Source: Niveispirillum sp. (GTDB lineage Bacteria; Pseudomonadota; Alphaproteobacteria; Azospirillales; Azospirillaceae). Taken from it: a stretch of DNA of 64,000 bases. Position numbers and translations under genes: made by a program. The stretch covers positions 1-64,000 of the forward strand of contig NZ_JAGOGJ010000014.1 in the NCBI RefSeq assembly GCF_017996735.1, in the 5' to 3' direction. Position 1 is the stretch's first letter. Each line of letters starts with the position of its first letter. The notes under the pieces were generated by a model, which made no database searches, was not told the DNA's origin, and worked only from the letters and a program-made list of their open reading frames with translations. Positions 17,688-26,494 of this stretch are shown piece after piece.

Positions 17688-18492
17688 GCGTATCCTCACC
17701 TCCGGCAAGTCGCTGCTGTTCCTTATCGTGCTGGGCCTTTGCCTGCTGGCATTGCTGGCGGGGCCCTATCTGGTGGCCTTCGATCCGGGCCTGATCAATC
17801 TGTCCCGGCGCTTTGCGGCCCCCTTCACCGACGGCCATTGGCTGGGGGCGGATCAGTTGGGCCGCGACGTGGCGGCGCGGCTGCTGGCCGGTCTGTACCG
17901 TTCGCTGGGCACGGCCCTGGCGGCGACCGCGATCGCGTTCTGCATCGGCACGGCCCTGGGCCTGCTGGCGGCGCGCAGCACGTCACTGCTGGGGGCGTTC
18001 ATGCGGCAATTGACCAGCTTCACCCAGTCCTTCCCCGTCTTCGTTCTGGCGGTCAGCGTCATCGCCATTGTTGGCAGCAACGGCTTCTGGTCGGTGGTGC
18101 TGACCCTGGGTCTGGCGACCTGGCCGGTCTTCGCCCGCGTCGCCTATGCCGAGGGGCGCAGCCTGCTGAAGCGCGAATATGTGCTGGCGGCGGAAATGAT
18201 GCAGATGGGCACGGCCCGCCTGCTGCTGCGCCATGTGCTGCCGGGTCTGGTGCCCAGCCTGTCGGTGCTGGTCGTCTTCCATTTCGCCGACATGATCATC
18301 GCGGAGAGCGCCTTGTCCTTCCTGGGTATCGGTGCGCCGCTGGGTGCGCCAAGCTGGGGCGGCATGCTGAATGAAAGCCGGGCCTATATGCTGGTCGCAC
18401 CCTGGATGCTGCTGGCCCCGGCCGGCGCCATCATCCTGCTGGTGGTCAGTGCGCATCTGTTCGGCCAGAAGCTTCGGGAAGCCACGGCATGA
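17680..18492 (+). CDS. ABC transporter permease (DppC/OppC type)
   Basis: A 270-residue second permease. Its N-terminal helix is followed by a segment containing GADQLGRDVAARLLAGLYRS, the OppC_N hallmark, and the C-terminal part carries SALSFLGIGAPLGAPSWGGML. Start at 17680 overlaps the upstream stop by 8 bp, implying translational coupling. It pairs with the preceding permease to form the membrane channel. Confidence 0.92.
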   Translation: MAERILTSGKSLLFLIVLGLCLLALLAGPYLVAFDPGLINLSRRFAAPFTDGHWLGADQLGRDVAARLLAGLYRSLGTALAATAIAFCIGTALGLLAARSTSLLGAFMRQLTSFTQSFPVFVLAVSVIAIVGSNGFWSVVLTLGLATWPVFARVAYAEGRSLLKREYVLAAEMMQMGTARLLLRHVLPGLVPSLSVLVVFHFADMIIAESALSFLGIGAPLGAPSWGGMLNESRAYMLVAPWMLLAPAGAIILLVVSAHLFGQKLREATA

Positions 18493-19295
18493 CCGGTTCC
18501 ACCCCCCAATCCCCGATCCTGGAAATCCGTGACCTGTGCATCGATGCCGTGGCGCCGGGCGTGCCCGCCCGCCGGCTGGTGGAGGACCTGTCGCTGACCG
18601 TCGCGGTCGGAGAGGTGCTGGGCATCGTGGGCGAGTCCGGTTCGGGCAAGTCCCTGTCGGCCTTCGCCGTGGCCCGCCTGTTGCCCGACAGTATCCGCGT
18701 TTCCGGCGGGTCGGTGCATCTGGGCGGACAACGTATCGATGATCTGGACGAGGGGGCGATGCGGGGCCTGCGCGGCGGACGAATCGGCTTCGTCTTCCAG
18801 GACCCGCTCTCCTCCTTCAATCCGGTGCGCAGCATCGGGTCGATCCTGATCGAATCCATCCGCCGGCATCAGGGGCTGGATCGCAAGGCGGCCCGCGCGC
18901 TGGCGGTGGAGATGCTGTCGCGCATGCGCCTGCCGGCCCGCAGCGTCGATGCCTATCCCCATCAATTGTCGGGCGGTCAGCGGCAACGCGCCATGATCGC
19001 CCTGGCTCTGGCCAACGGTCCGGACCTGCTGATCGCGGACGAGCCGACGACCGCGCTGGACCCCACCATCCAGTTGCAGATCCTGGCGCTGCTGAAACAG
19101 CAGACGGCGGACCGGGCCAGCATCCTGATCACCCATGATTTCTCCGTTGCGGCGGCCATCTGTGACCGGATCGCCGTGATGCATCGGGGGCGGCTGGTCG
19201 AAACCGGCCTGGCAGCGGCGTTGCTGGCCCATCCGCAGCATGATTATACACGCGACCTGCTGCGCCATGCCCGTTTGGGGGGAGAGGCATCATGA
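18489..19295 (+). CDS. ABC transporter ATP-binding protein (DppD/OppD type)
   Basis: A 268-residue ATPase. Walker A is GESGSGKS, the signature LSGGQRQR, Walker [12 protein letters not shown], and the switch His is in ITHDF. The usual OppD C-terminal extension with the iron-sulfur cysteines is absent, which accounts for its short length compared with about 320 residues in classic DppD. It overlaps its neighbours by ATGA junctions on both sides. Confidence 0.92.
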   Translation: MTGSTPQSPILEIRDLCIDAVAPGVPARRLVEDLSLTVAVGEVLGIVGESGSGKSLSAFAVARLLPDSIRVSGGSVHLGGQRIDDLDEGAMRGLRGGRIGFVFQDPLSSFNPVRSIGSILIESIRRHQGLDRKAARALAVEMLSRMRLPARSVDAYPHQLSGGQRQRAMIALALANGPDLLIADEPTTALDPTIQLQILALLKQQTADRASILITHDFSVAAAICDRIAVMHRGRLVETGLAAALLAHPQHDYTRDLLRHARLGGEAS

Positions 19296-20191
19296 CGGTC
19301 TCCCTGCTGACAATCGATGGTCTGGCTGTGCGTTATGGCACCGGAAACAAGGCCAAACAGGCGCTGGAGGATTGCCACCTGTCGCTTGCGGCCGGTGAGA
19401 TCCTGGCGGTGGTGGGGGAGTCCGGTTCGGGCAAGTCTACCCTGGCCCGCGCCGTGGCCGGCATCGCGCCGGTCAGTGCCGGCCGCATCCGGCTGGACGG
19501 GCAGGACCTGGCAACCCTGAGGGGCGATGCGCGGCGCAAGGCACGGCGATCGATCCAGATGGTGTTTCAGGACCCGGATGCCAGCCTGAACCCCCGCCAT
19601 TCCATCCGCACCATCCTGTCGGAACCGCTGGAGGTGATCGGCTTCGGTGACCGGGCGGCGCGCACCGCGCGGATCGCGGCGTTGATGGCGCTGGTGCATC
19701 TGGACCTGTCCCTGCTGGACCGCCGTCCCGCTGGCCTGTCGGGCGGGCAGAAGCAGCGTGTGGCCATTGCCCGCGCCCTGGCGATGGAACCGCGCGTGCT
19801 GATCGCGGACGAGGCGCTGTCGGCGCTGGATGTCTCTACCCAGGCGGCGGTGGCGGCCCTGTTCACGGAACTGCGCGACCGGCTGGGCCTTGCCATCCTG
19901 TTCATTTCCCACGACATGGGCATGGTGCGGCAACTGGCCGATCATGTCTGTGTCATCCGGGGTGGTCGCATCGCGGAGGCGGGGCCGGTGGCCACGTTGA
20001 TGCAACGGCCGACCCACCCTTACACCAACCTGTTGCTGGCGGCGTCGCTTGATCCCAAGGGCGCGCTGGCCGACCCCGAATTGCTGGCGGCACTGACCCG
20101 GCCGGGAAGGATGGACGAGGATTATCTGGGCCGCCTACTGGCCGCGCATCGCGGCCGCAACGGCGCTGCGAATGCAGGAGAGGGACCATGA
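19292..20191 (+). CDS. ABC transporter ATP-binding protein (DppF/OppF type)
   Basis: A 299-residue ATPase forming the heterodimer partner of the preceding one. Walker A is GESGSGKS, signature LSGGQKQR, Walker B LIADEALSALD (with Ala in place of the common Pro) and FISHDMG. The C-terminus has the oligopeptide-transporter segment HPYTNLLLAAS. ATGA overlaps link it to the upstream ATPase and the downstream methyltransferase. Confidence 0.92.
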   Translation: MTVSLLTIDGLAVRYGTGNKAKQALEDCHLSLAAGEILAVVGESGSGKSTLARAVAGIAPVSAGRIRLDGQDLATLRGDARRKARRSIQMVFQDPDASLNPRHSIRTILSEPLEVIGFGDRAARTARIAALMALVHLDLSLLDRRPAGLSGGQKQRVAIARALAMEPRVLIADEALSALDVSTQAAVAALFTELRDRLGLAILFISHDMGMVRQLADHVCVIRGGRIAEAGPVATLMQRPTHPYTNLLLAASLDPKGALADPELLAALTRPGRMDEDYLGRLLAAHRGRNGAANAGEGP

Positions 20192-21312
20192 TCACCGCAC
20201 CGCATGAAATGCTGCCCGAGATGACGGCCGAGGATATCAGCCGGCAGCAAGGCATCGTCGCCCTGCGCCGCTTCCTGAACAGCCAGGTCCGTGCGCGCAA
20301 TATCGAGCATTACGAGACCGAGGCGCAGCCCGCCTATGTCGCTGCCCATGGCCGCGCCCCGCAATCGCACGAGGAAGTGGCCGCCGCCTTCCGGCTCAGC
20401 CCCAGTTACCGCACCTGGAGCGCCATGAACCGGTCGGCGCAGGAACTGCTCTGGCAGGCGGCCGGGGAGCCGATCCAGCGCAACGCGGAGGTGCTGAGCG
20501 CCCATTACCGCCGGCTGGTGGCCGAAAAGCTGCCGCAGGTCGGTGGCGGCCTGTCGCTGAATCCGGGCCTGTCGGGCCTGGGCCTTGTGGCTGATATCGA
20601 CATCCACCTGCAGCCGGGCGGCTATACCCTGGATCGGGCCGACGATGACGTCCTGGCCGGTGCGCTGTACGAGATGGGTGGCCGTGTCTATTCGGTAGGG
20701 CAGGGGATCGGCGCGGGCGACAGCAAGGCGGGGGCCGTGATCCGTTTCCTGGCCGAACGGTTCCCAGACTTAAAGCCGGCGCGCATCCTGGATATCGGCT
20801 GTTCGGCCGGTGCCGCCGCCTGTGAATATGCGCTGCACTTTCCGGAAGCCGAGGTGCATGCCGTGGATATCGGTGCGGGCATGCTGCGCTATGCCCATGC
20901 GCGGGCCCTGGCGCTGGGCGCGCGGGTGTTCTTCCACCAGATGGACACCGCCCATCTGGGCTTCCCCGATGGGCATTTCGATCTCGTGGTCTCGCACAAT
21001 GTGATGCATGAGATCGACAATGACGTGCGCCGCGCCATGATGCGGGAAAGCCACCGCCTACTGGCGGCGGGCGGGGTCGCCCTTCATCAGGACGTGCCCT
21101 ACCGTTTCCAGGACCTGGATGTTCCGCAGCAGGTGGAGAAATCCTGGGACGTCGAATTCAACAACGAGCCGTTCTGGGTCACCTATACCACGGCGGATGT
21201 GACCGGTGATCTGGTCGCCGCCGGCTTCGCGCCGCAAACGGTGCGCGATGAACGTATCCCCAAGCTGCGCGGGCCGGGCGCCTGGTACGTCGCTTACGGG
21301 CAGCGGGGATGA
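20188..21312 (+). CDS. SAM-dependent methyltransferase with long N-terminal region
   Basis: A 374-residue protein. Residues from about 195 onward are a class I methyltransferase: motif I RILDIGCSAGAAA at about 199-211, then VHAVDIGAGML, and DLVVSHNVMHEIDN. The first 190 residues are helical, conserved-looking but not recognised; they contain SPSYRTWSAMNRSAQELLW and may bind the acceptor. It is translationally coupled to the ATPase before it and the binding protein after it (ATGA overlaps), which is unusual for an ABC importer operon and implies that the imported molecule, or a product, is methylated or that the fold does related chemistry. Confidence 0.85.
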   Translation: MITAPHEMLPEMTAEDISRQQGIVALRRFLNSQVRARNIEHYETEAQPAYVAAHGRAPQSHEEVAAAFRLSPSYRTWSAMNRSAQELLWQAAGEPIQRNAEVLSAHYRRLVAEKLPQVGGGLSLNPGLSGLGLVADIDIHLQPGGYTLDRADDDVLAGALYEMGGRVYSVGQGIGAGDSKAGAVIRFLAERFPDLKPARILDIGCSAGAAACEYALHFPEAEVHAVDIGAGMLRYAHARALALGARVFFHQMDTAHLGFPDGHFDLVVSHNVMHEIDNDVRRAMMRESHRLLAAGGVALHQDVPYRFQDLDVPQQVEKSWDVEFNNEPFWVTYTTADVTGDLVAAGFAPQTVRDERIPKLRGPGAWYVAYGQRG

Positions 21313-22865
21313 GGATGCTGCGATCCCTGCGGACCCTTCTGCTTCTGGCCATGATCGTGGCGGGTCTGGCGTCGCCGCCCGCCAGGGCGGACGAAGCCGC
21401 ACCCTTTGAATTGCGCATGGCGGTCAATTCCTTGCCGGCCAGCCTGGGCAACCCGTTCCGGGGCAATGGAAGGCCGGGGTCGCTGGTCTGGTCGGCCATC
21501 TTCGATGCGCTGACGGAACTGGACGCTGACGGGCAGTTGCGCCCGGCGCTGGCCACAGGGTGGGAACCGGCCGGCCCCACGCTCTGGCGCTTCAGCCTGC
21601 GCGACGATGTACGCTTTGCCAATGGCCGCGTGTTCGACAGTGGCGCCGTCGTTGCCATCATGGAATGGCTGATCTCCCCGGAAGGGCGCCGCACCGTCAT
21701 CGGCAATGAATTGCGCGGGGTGAAGGTCGTGCGGGCCGCCGGTCCGACCATGGTGGAGATCGAAACGGCGGAGCCGGACCCGATCCTGCCCAAGCGGATG
21801 GCCGCCGTCATGATGGTGGAACCGGACCTTTGGCGGCAATTGGGACCGGACGGTTTTGCCCTGGCGCCCGTGGGGACCGGCAGCTTCCTGCTGACCGGAT
21901 GGGACCAGCGGCGTCGTCAGGCGCGGGCTGTAGCCAACCCCTATCGCTGGCGCCCCAGTGACGTGACGGGCCTGACCTTCATGGAACTGCCCAATGCTGC
22001 CGTGCGGGCGCAGGCGCTGCTGTCGGGCGACGTGGATATCGCGGGTGTGGAGATCGACGAGCTGGAACGGCTGCGCCGCAACGGCTTTCCGATCCATATC
22101 ACCTCCTCCATGCAGGTCATGTCGATCGCCTTCCGGGTGGAGGGCACGGCACCGACGGCGCCGCTGCGCGATGTCCGTGTGCGGCAGGCGTTGAACTATG
22201 CCATCGACAAGCAGGCCCTGGCCGATGTCCTGCTGGAAGGTCTGGCCGGGCCGGCGGGACAGCCGGCCCCGGCCTTCAGCTTCGGTTATGATCCGTCCCT
22301 GGCGCCCTATCCCTATGATCCGGCCAGGGCCCGCGCGCTGCTGCGCGAAGCCGGCTATGCCGATGGCTTCACCCTGACCGCGGAAGTGGTGATCGACAGT
22401 GTGCCGGCCGACACCCTGATCTATCAGGCGGTGGCGCAATATTGGCGGGCCGTGGGGGTGGGGGTGACGTTGCAGATCATCACCTTCCCGCAATATCTGA
22501 AGAAGTTCCTGACCAATAGCTGGACCGTCGACGCCTTTGGCGCGTCCTGGAACAGTTCCCCCTACAATGACGCGCTGCGGCCCATGGAGGTGTTCTCCTG
22601 CCGTCGGCCCAAGCCCTTCTTCTGTGATCGCGCCATGGCGGACCGTCTGGGTCATGTCGGGCAGATCATGGATGATGGTGAGCGTCTGGCCGCCATGCAG
22701 GCCCTTGCGCATGATTATCAGGTGGCCGCGCCCGCCGCCTTCCTGGTCGATCAGATAGACCTGTTCTCCAACAATCCAGGCCTTTCCAACATTGCTGTCC
22801 GCAACCGGGTGCCGGATTACCGGACCATCAGGCGCGGCACCGCAAAGGGTCAGCCGACGGAGTGA
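21309..22865 (+). CDS. ABC transporter substrate-binding protein (family 5, OppA/DppA-like)
   Basis: A 518-residue periplasmic binding protein. The signal peptide is RSLRTLLLLAMIVAGLASPP followed by ARADEA. The SBP_bac_5 core includes LATGWEPAGPTLWRFSLRDD and VRFANGRVFDSGAVV early on, and VRQALNYAIDKQAL in the middle. No lipobox is seen, so the protein should be soluble. It gives specificity to the importer; family 5 proteins take peptides, opines, glycosides and other compounds, so substrate cannot be told. Confidence 0.92.
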   Translation: MRMLRSLRTLLLLAMIVAGLASPPARADEAAPFELRMAVNSLPASLGNPFRGNGRPGSLVWSAIFDALTELDADGQLRPALATGWEPAGPTLWRFSLRDDVRFANGRVFDSGAVVAIMEWLISPEGRRTVIGNELRGVKVVRAAGPTMVEIETAEPDPILPKRMAAVMMVEPDLWRQLGPDGFALAPVGTGSFLLTGWDQRRRQARAVANPYRWRPSDVTGLTFMELPNAAVRAQALLSGDVDIAGVEIDELERLRRNGFPIHITSSMQVMSIAFRVEGTAPTAPLRDVRVRQALNYAIDKQALADVLLEGLAGPAGQPAPAFSFGYDPSLAPYPYDPARARALLREAGYADGFTLTAEVVIDSVPADTLIYQAVAQYWRAVGVGVTLQIITFPQYLKKFLTNSWTVDAFGASWNSSPYNDALRPMEVFSCRRPKPFFCDRAMADRLGHVGQIMDDGERLAAMQALAHDYQVAAPAAFLVDQIDLFSNNPGLSNIAVRNRVPDYRTIRRGTAKGQPTE

Positions 22866-22871
22866 ACGCAG

Positions 22872-23183
22872 ATGAAACAGGCAGACGCCATCGTGGAACT
22901 GGCCGGCCTTGTCCGGGGCGCCCGCCCACCCAGCCTGGACAATGCCGAGACCGAGGCGGTATTGCGCATCGCCATGGCCTTGCTACTGGAACTGTCGGTC
23001 ACCAATGACCGGGTCGACAGGCTGGAACGCGAATTGGCGGCGCTGCGTGGCGTTCCGGTGGAGAGCCTGAAATCCGCACCGCTGGCCCCGGCCGCGGTTG
23101 CGGACCGGCAGGCGGCGACAGATGGGTTGATGGCGCGTGTGCTGTCCGGGATGGTGCGCAAGGACGCGGCCGGCAATGTCTGA
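22872..23183 (+). CDS. Hypothetical small protein in ABC operon
   Basis: A 103-residue protein with no recognised domain. Residues about 20-60 are strongly helical and heptad-like (TEAVLRIAMALLLELSVTND, RVDRLERELAALRG), so a coiled coil or oligomerisation helix is likely. It starts 6 bp after the binding protein and overlaps the racemase-like gene by 8 bp, which suggests it is a partner or small subunit of that enzyme. No signal peptide or membrane segment is visible. Confidence 0.75.
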   Translation: MKQADAIVELAGLVRGARPPSLDNAETEAVLRIAMALLLELSVTNDRVDRLERELAALRGVPVESLKSAPLAPAAVADRQAATDGLMARVLSGMVRKDAAGNV

Positions 23184-23919
23184 TCGGCGGCAGCAGGATC
23201 TTGAATATGGCGGCGGCGGTATCCTGGGCGTGCTGACGCCGTCCGGCAATCCGACGGTGGAACCGGAGATGCAGCGTCTGCTGGCTCCTGACATCACCAT
23301 GCTGACCGCCCGCATGCACAGTAGCGACCCGTCGCTGTTGCGCCGTCTGGAGATCTATGCCGAGACACTGGACGCGACCCTGGACAGTTTCGGCGGCATC
23401 GCCCTGGATGCAGTCCTGTTTGCCTGCACCGGCTCCTCCTACCTGCTGGGGCCGGCGTCGGAGGACGCGCTGGTTGCCCGGCAGAAGGCGCGCGGTGTCC
23501 GCCTGCTGACGGCGGCGCAGGCGATCCGGACCGCAGCGGCAGAGGCCGGCGTGCGGCGTGTCGTCCTGGTCAACCCCTATCCGCCAGAGCTGCGGGAAAA
23601 GGCCGTCGCCTATTGGCAGGATGTGGGCTTCGATCTGGCCGATGTGGTGGAGGTGCGAAACCCAAAGCCCGGTTACCATGCGATCTACACCTTACGCGGG
23701 GAGGCGGTATCGGCGGCCCTGGCGCGGGCGGCGGCCATTCCCGCCGATATGGTCTTGTTGATGGGGACGGGCATGGCCAGCCTCCCGTCGCTGCGGCAAC
23801 TGGTCAATTCGTCTGCATCAGGAAACAAGTTGATTGTGTCGTCCAACCTGGCCCTGGCCTGGGCGGGGCGGCGGGCGTTGAACCCGGAGACGGGCGGACC
23901 CCACAAGCTTTTGCGTTGA
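23176..23919 (+). CDS. Asp/Glu racemase superfamily enzyme (maleate isomerase/arylmalonate decarboxylase-like)
   Basis: A 247-residue protein with the maleate cis-trans isomerase/AMDase pattern: GVLTPSGNPTVEPEMQRL at the N-terminus, then the first catalytic loop FACTGSSYLLG with Cys84. The second loop, where racemases and maleate isomerase have a Cys, reads LLMGTGMASL (about 195-204) with no Cys. A single-cysteine active site argues against racemisation and for a decarboxylase-, isomerase- or hydrolase-like reaction. Start 23176 overlaps the small upstream gene; the frame opens at 23137. Last gene of the operon. Confidence 0.85.
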   Translation: MSDRRQQDLEYGGGGILGVLTPSGNPTVEPEMQRLLAPDITMLTARMHSSDPSLLRRLEIYAETLDATLDSFGGIALDAVLFACTGSSYLLGPASEDALVARQKARGVRLLTAAQAIRTAAAEAGVRRVVLVNPYPPELREKAVAYWQDVGFDLADVVEVRNPKPGYHAIYTLRGEAVSAALARAAAIPADMVLLMGTGMASLPSLRQLVNSSASGNKLIVSSNLALAWAGRRALNPETGGPHKLLR

Positions 23920-23973
23920 AGCCGTGGGCGGTTGTGGAACTTGCGCGGAATTTAACGAAATCCTATCCATTCT

Positions 23974-23991
23974 GCGCCGGTACGCCGGCGC
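23974..23991. terminator. Hairpin after the ABC operon
   Basis: GCGCCGG and CCGGCGC form a 7-bp stem with a TACG loop, 54 bp after the last ABC-operon stop codon. There is no T-run directly after it, although TTTTT occurs about 50 bp later. It is the best candidate for the operon end. Confidence 0.4.
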
Positions 23992-24105
23992 ATGAGCCTA
24001 TGGATTGTGGCGCGCGCCTAATGATCCATCAATAGGTCATTTTTCCATTCTTGGGGCGACAAAGCAGTTGACAACCCCTGCCGCCGAAACCATTCTGCCT
24101 CCATA

Positions 24106-24125
24106 TTGTATTAAAAAAAATACAA
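24106..24125 (+). promoter_or_regulatory. Operator copy 5, perfect inverted repeat (TTGTAT-N8-ATACAA)
   Basis: A perfect 7-bp inverted repeat (TTGTATT/AATACAA) around six A residues, 58 bp before the TonB receptor start. It is the most symmetric copy of the motif seen at 12691, 16491 and 16544, which lie at promoters of the same catabolic block. Confidence 0.6.
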
Positions 24126-24183
24126 CACGGACGGATCGATCCAACGGTCCTTCCCGGTGATGGCGAGCAGACAGGAGGCAAAG

Positions 24184-26361
24184 ATGAGTAGGAATGTCCT
24201 GGCGCGGTTGATTTGCTGCGCCCCGCTGGCAGGGTTGCTGGCGCCTGTGACGGCGCTGGCCCAGACGGCCGATGCGCCGCTACAGCTTGAAGAGATCATC
24301 GTCACCGCCCGCAAGCTCACGGAGCGCCAGCAGGATGTGCCGGTTTCGGTGACGGCAATGAGCCGCGCCACGCTGGACCGCATCGGTGCAAAGGATATCG
24401 GCCAACTCTCCAATCTGGTGCCCGGCCTGTCCTATGATCAGGATTTCGGGCGCCGCCTGGACCGCCCGGCCATCCGTGGCCAGTCGTCCATCCTGGGCAC
24501 GCCGAACGCGGCGTCCTTCCTGGACGGTGTCTTCATTCCCGACAGCCTGTTCGGCACAGAAATGGCGTTCGTCGATCAGGTCGAGGTGATCAAGGGGCCG
24601 CAATCGGCGCTCTATGGCCGCCAAACCTTCTCCGGCGCCATCTCCTACACCTCGCGCAAGCCGTCCGACGTGATGGAAGGCCAGGTGAAGCTGACTGCCG
24701 CACAGCATGACGAATATAACGCGTTGGCCATGATCAGCGGGCCGTTGGTGGAAGACAAGCTGGCCTTCCAGTTGGCCGGCAACTACTACACCTATGGCGG
24801 CGAATACCGGAACAACAACCCTACCGACGCCTATTACCGCAAGAAGATCGGGGACGAGGAGACCAAGGCGGTCTCCGGTGCGTTGCTGTTCACGCCGAAT
24901 GACAATCTGGACATCACGCTGCGCTATTCCTACGGCAAGAACGAGGATGGCGTGGATGCCACAGTGTTGCAGCGGGCATCCAGCAATAATTGCTTCCGCA
25001 ATGCCGCCGGCACGGCCTTCCAGTATTATTGCGGCACGGTGCATGCCACGCCCGACCAGATCAGCATGAACCTGGGCGCGGTGGAAGGCGGCGGGCTGAC
25101 GCGTGAGACGTCGCGTGCGGCGGCCATCATCAATTATTATGCCGGCGACATCCAGCTCACCTCCATCACCGGCTACACGGATTCCGACGAGGACCGCAAG
25201 GCCGACCTGGACTTCCTGCCGATCACCGGCGCCGGCGGCACGCTGCATGTGCGCGACGGCGTCTATATCGAAAGCTTCTCGCAGGAATTCCGTGTCTCCA
25301 ACGACGGGGCCGACGGTTTCCGCTGGCTGGCTGGCGCCTACATGTATGACGAGGATCGGGCGACCGAGCGGTACATGTTTCCCACCAAGCGCCTTCAGGA
25401 CAATGGCACCAACACGATCCGCAACTATGCGGGCTTCGCGCTGGTGAATTTCGACCTGACCGAGGCGCTGTCGGCCGGTGCCGAACTGCGCTACGCGGTG
25501 GACAAGCTGGGCCTGGAGGGCGGTGACAACCGTTACAACCTGTCCAAGACCTTCAAAAGCTGGAACCCCCGCTTCACGCTGGACTATAAATTCACCGACG
25601 ATGTTATGGCCTATGGTGTGGCCGCGCGCGGCAACAAGCCGGGTGGCTTCAATTCCGACGTCCGGCTGACCGGTTCCCAGGTCTATTATGATGAGGAATC
25701 GGCCTGGAATTACGAACTGGGCCTGAAGACCGACCTGCTCAATCGCCGTCTGCGCCTGAATGTCGCCGCCTATTATATCGACTGGAAGGACCAGCAGCTT
25801 ACCCAGTCGGCCGTCTTCTCCACCGGTTCCATCTCCTATATCGCCAATGCGGGTTCGTTGGAGGTGAAGGGCATCGAGGTCGAGGCGCAGGCCGCCCTGA
25901 CCGAGTGGTGGAAGCTGTCGACCGGCATTTCGCTGAATGACCCGGAATATACCAGCGGGACGGATGCTGAGGTCGGTCGTCTGACGGGCAACAGCTCGAT
26001 CAAGGGCAAGACCGCGCCGAATACACCGAAATATCAGTTCTCGGTGATGTCGGATTTCGACACGGCGCTGACGGACGAGGTCGATGGCTTTATGAACATC
26101 GTCTATACCTACCGGTCGAAGAAGTATGATCAGGTCGGTAATTTCGCCTCCACCGGCAGCCGCGACCAGTTGGACGCCCGCGCGGGCGTGACCTATGGCG
26201 ACTATCGGGCGACCCTGTTCGTGAAGAACCTGTTCGACAACATGGATCCGCTTGGCGTCATCCGCTATGTCGATTTCGGTGTCACGGGCAGCCCGCGTGG
26301 CTATCAGGTCTCGCTGCCGCGTGGCCGGCAGGTGGGCGTGACCCTGGAAGCCAAGTTCTGA
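24184..26361 (+). CDS. TonB-dependent outer-membrane receptor (cluster 2)
   Basis: A 725-residue receptor. ATG 24184 follows a GGAGG site and gives the signal peptide RNVLARLICCAPLAGLLAPV with cleavage near ALAQ; an open frame from 24157 adds nine residues. The plug has LEEIIVTARKLTERQQDVPV and VDQVEVIKGPQSALYGR; the barrel ends VTLEAKF with a terminal Phe. It is a separate transcription unit 264 bp after the ABC operon but carries the same operator, so it likely brings the ABC system's substrate across the outer membrane. Confidence 0.93.
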   Translation: MSRNVLARLICCAPLAGLLAPVTALAQTADAPLQLEEIIVTARKLTERQQDVPVSVTAMSRATLDRIGAKDIGQLSNLVPGLSYDQDFGRRLDRPAIRGQSSILGTPNAASFLDGVFIPDSLFGTEMAFVDQVEVIKGPQSALYGRQTFSGAISYTSRKPSDVMEGQVKLTAAQHDEYNALAMISGPLVEDKLAFQLAGNYYTYGGEYRNNNPTDAYYRKKIGDEETKAVSGALLFTPNDNLDITLRYSYGKNEDGVDATVLQRASSNNCFRNAAGTAFQYYCGTVHATPDQISMNLGAVEGGGLTRETSRAAAIINYYAGDIQLTSITGYTDSDEDRKADLDFLPITGAGGTLHVRDGVYIESFSQEFRVSNDGADGFRWLAGAYMYDEDRATERYMFPTKRLQDNGTNTIRNYAGFALVNFDLTEALSAGAELRYAVDKLGLEGGDNRYNLSKTFKSWNPRFTLDYKFTDDVMAYGVAARGNKPGGFNSDVRLTGSQVYYDEESAWNYELGLKTDLLNRRLRLNVAAYYIDWKDQQLTQSAVFSTGSISYIANAGSLEVKGIEVEAQAALTEWWKLSTGISLNDPEYTSGTDAEVGRLTGNSSIKGKTAPNTPKYQFSVMSDFDTALTDEVDGFMNIVYTYRSKKYDQVGNFASTGSRDQLDARAGVTYGDYRATLFVKNLFDNMDPLGVIRYVDFGVTGSPRGYQVSLPRGRQVGVTLEAKF

Positions 26362-26365
26362 TAAG

Positions 26366-26397
26366 ACCGACGGTCGGAAATATCTGACTGTCGGTCA
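26366..26397 (+). terminator. Imperfect hairpin after TonB receptor 2
   Basis: GACCGAC and GTCGGTC anchor an imperfect stem directly after the receptor stop codon, followed by CACTCTTTC. It is a plausible factor-independent terminator with a poor T-tract. Confidence 0.5.
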
Positions 26398-26435
26398 CTC
26401 TTTCAAGCCGACAGTATAGGGCAAGTGCAGGAAAA

Positions 26436-26465
26436 GGGCCTGTCCGATGTGAATCGGACAGGCCC
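26436..26465. terminator. Strong hairpin terminator between receptor and NUDIX gene
   Basis: A perfect 13-bp stem (GGGCCTGTCCGAT / ATCGGACAGGCCC) with a GTGA loop. On the minus strand it is followed by TTTTC, so it is a good terminator for the NUDIX gene and may also stop transcription from the receptor side. Confidence 0.75.
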
Positions 26466-26494
26466 TGATGCCTTTACCGCAAGCGCTTTCCGGG

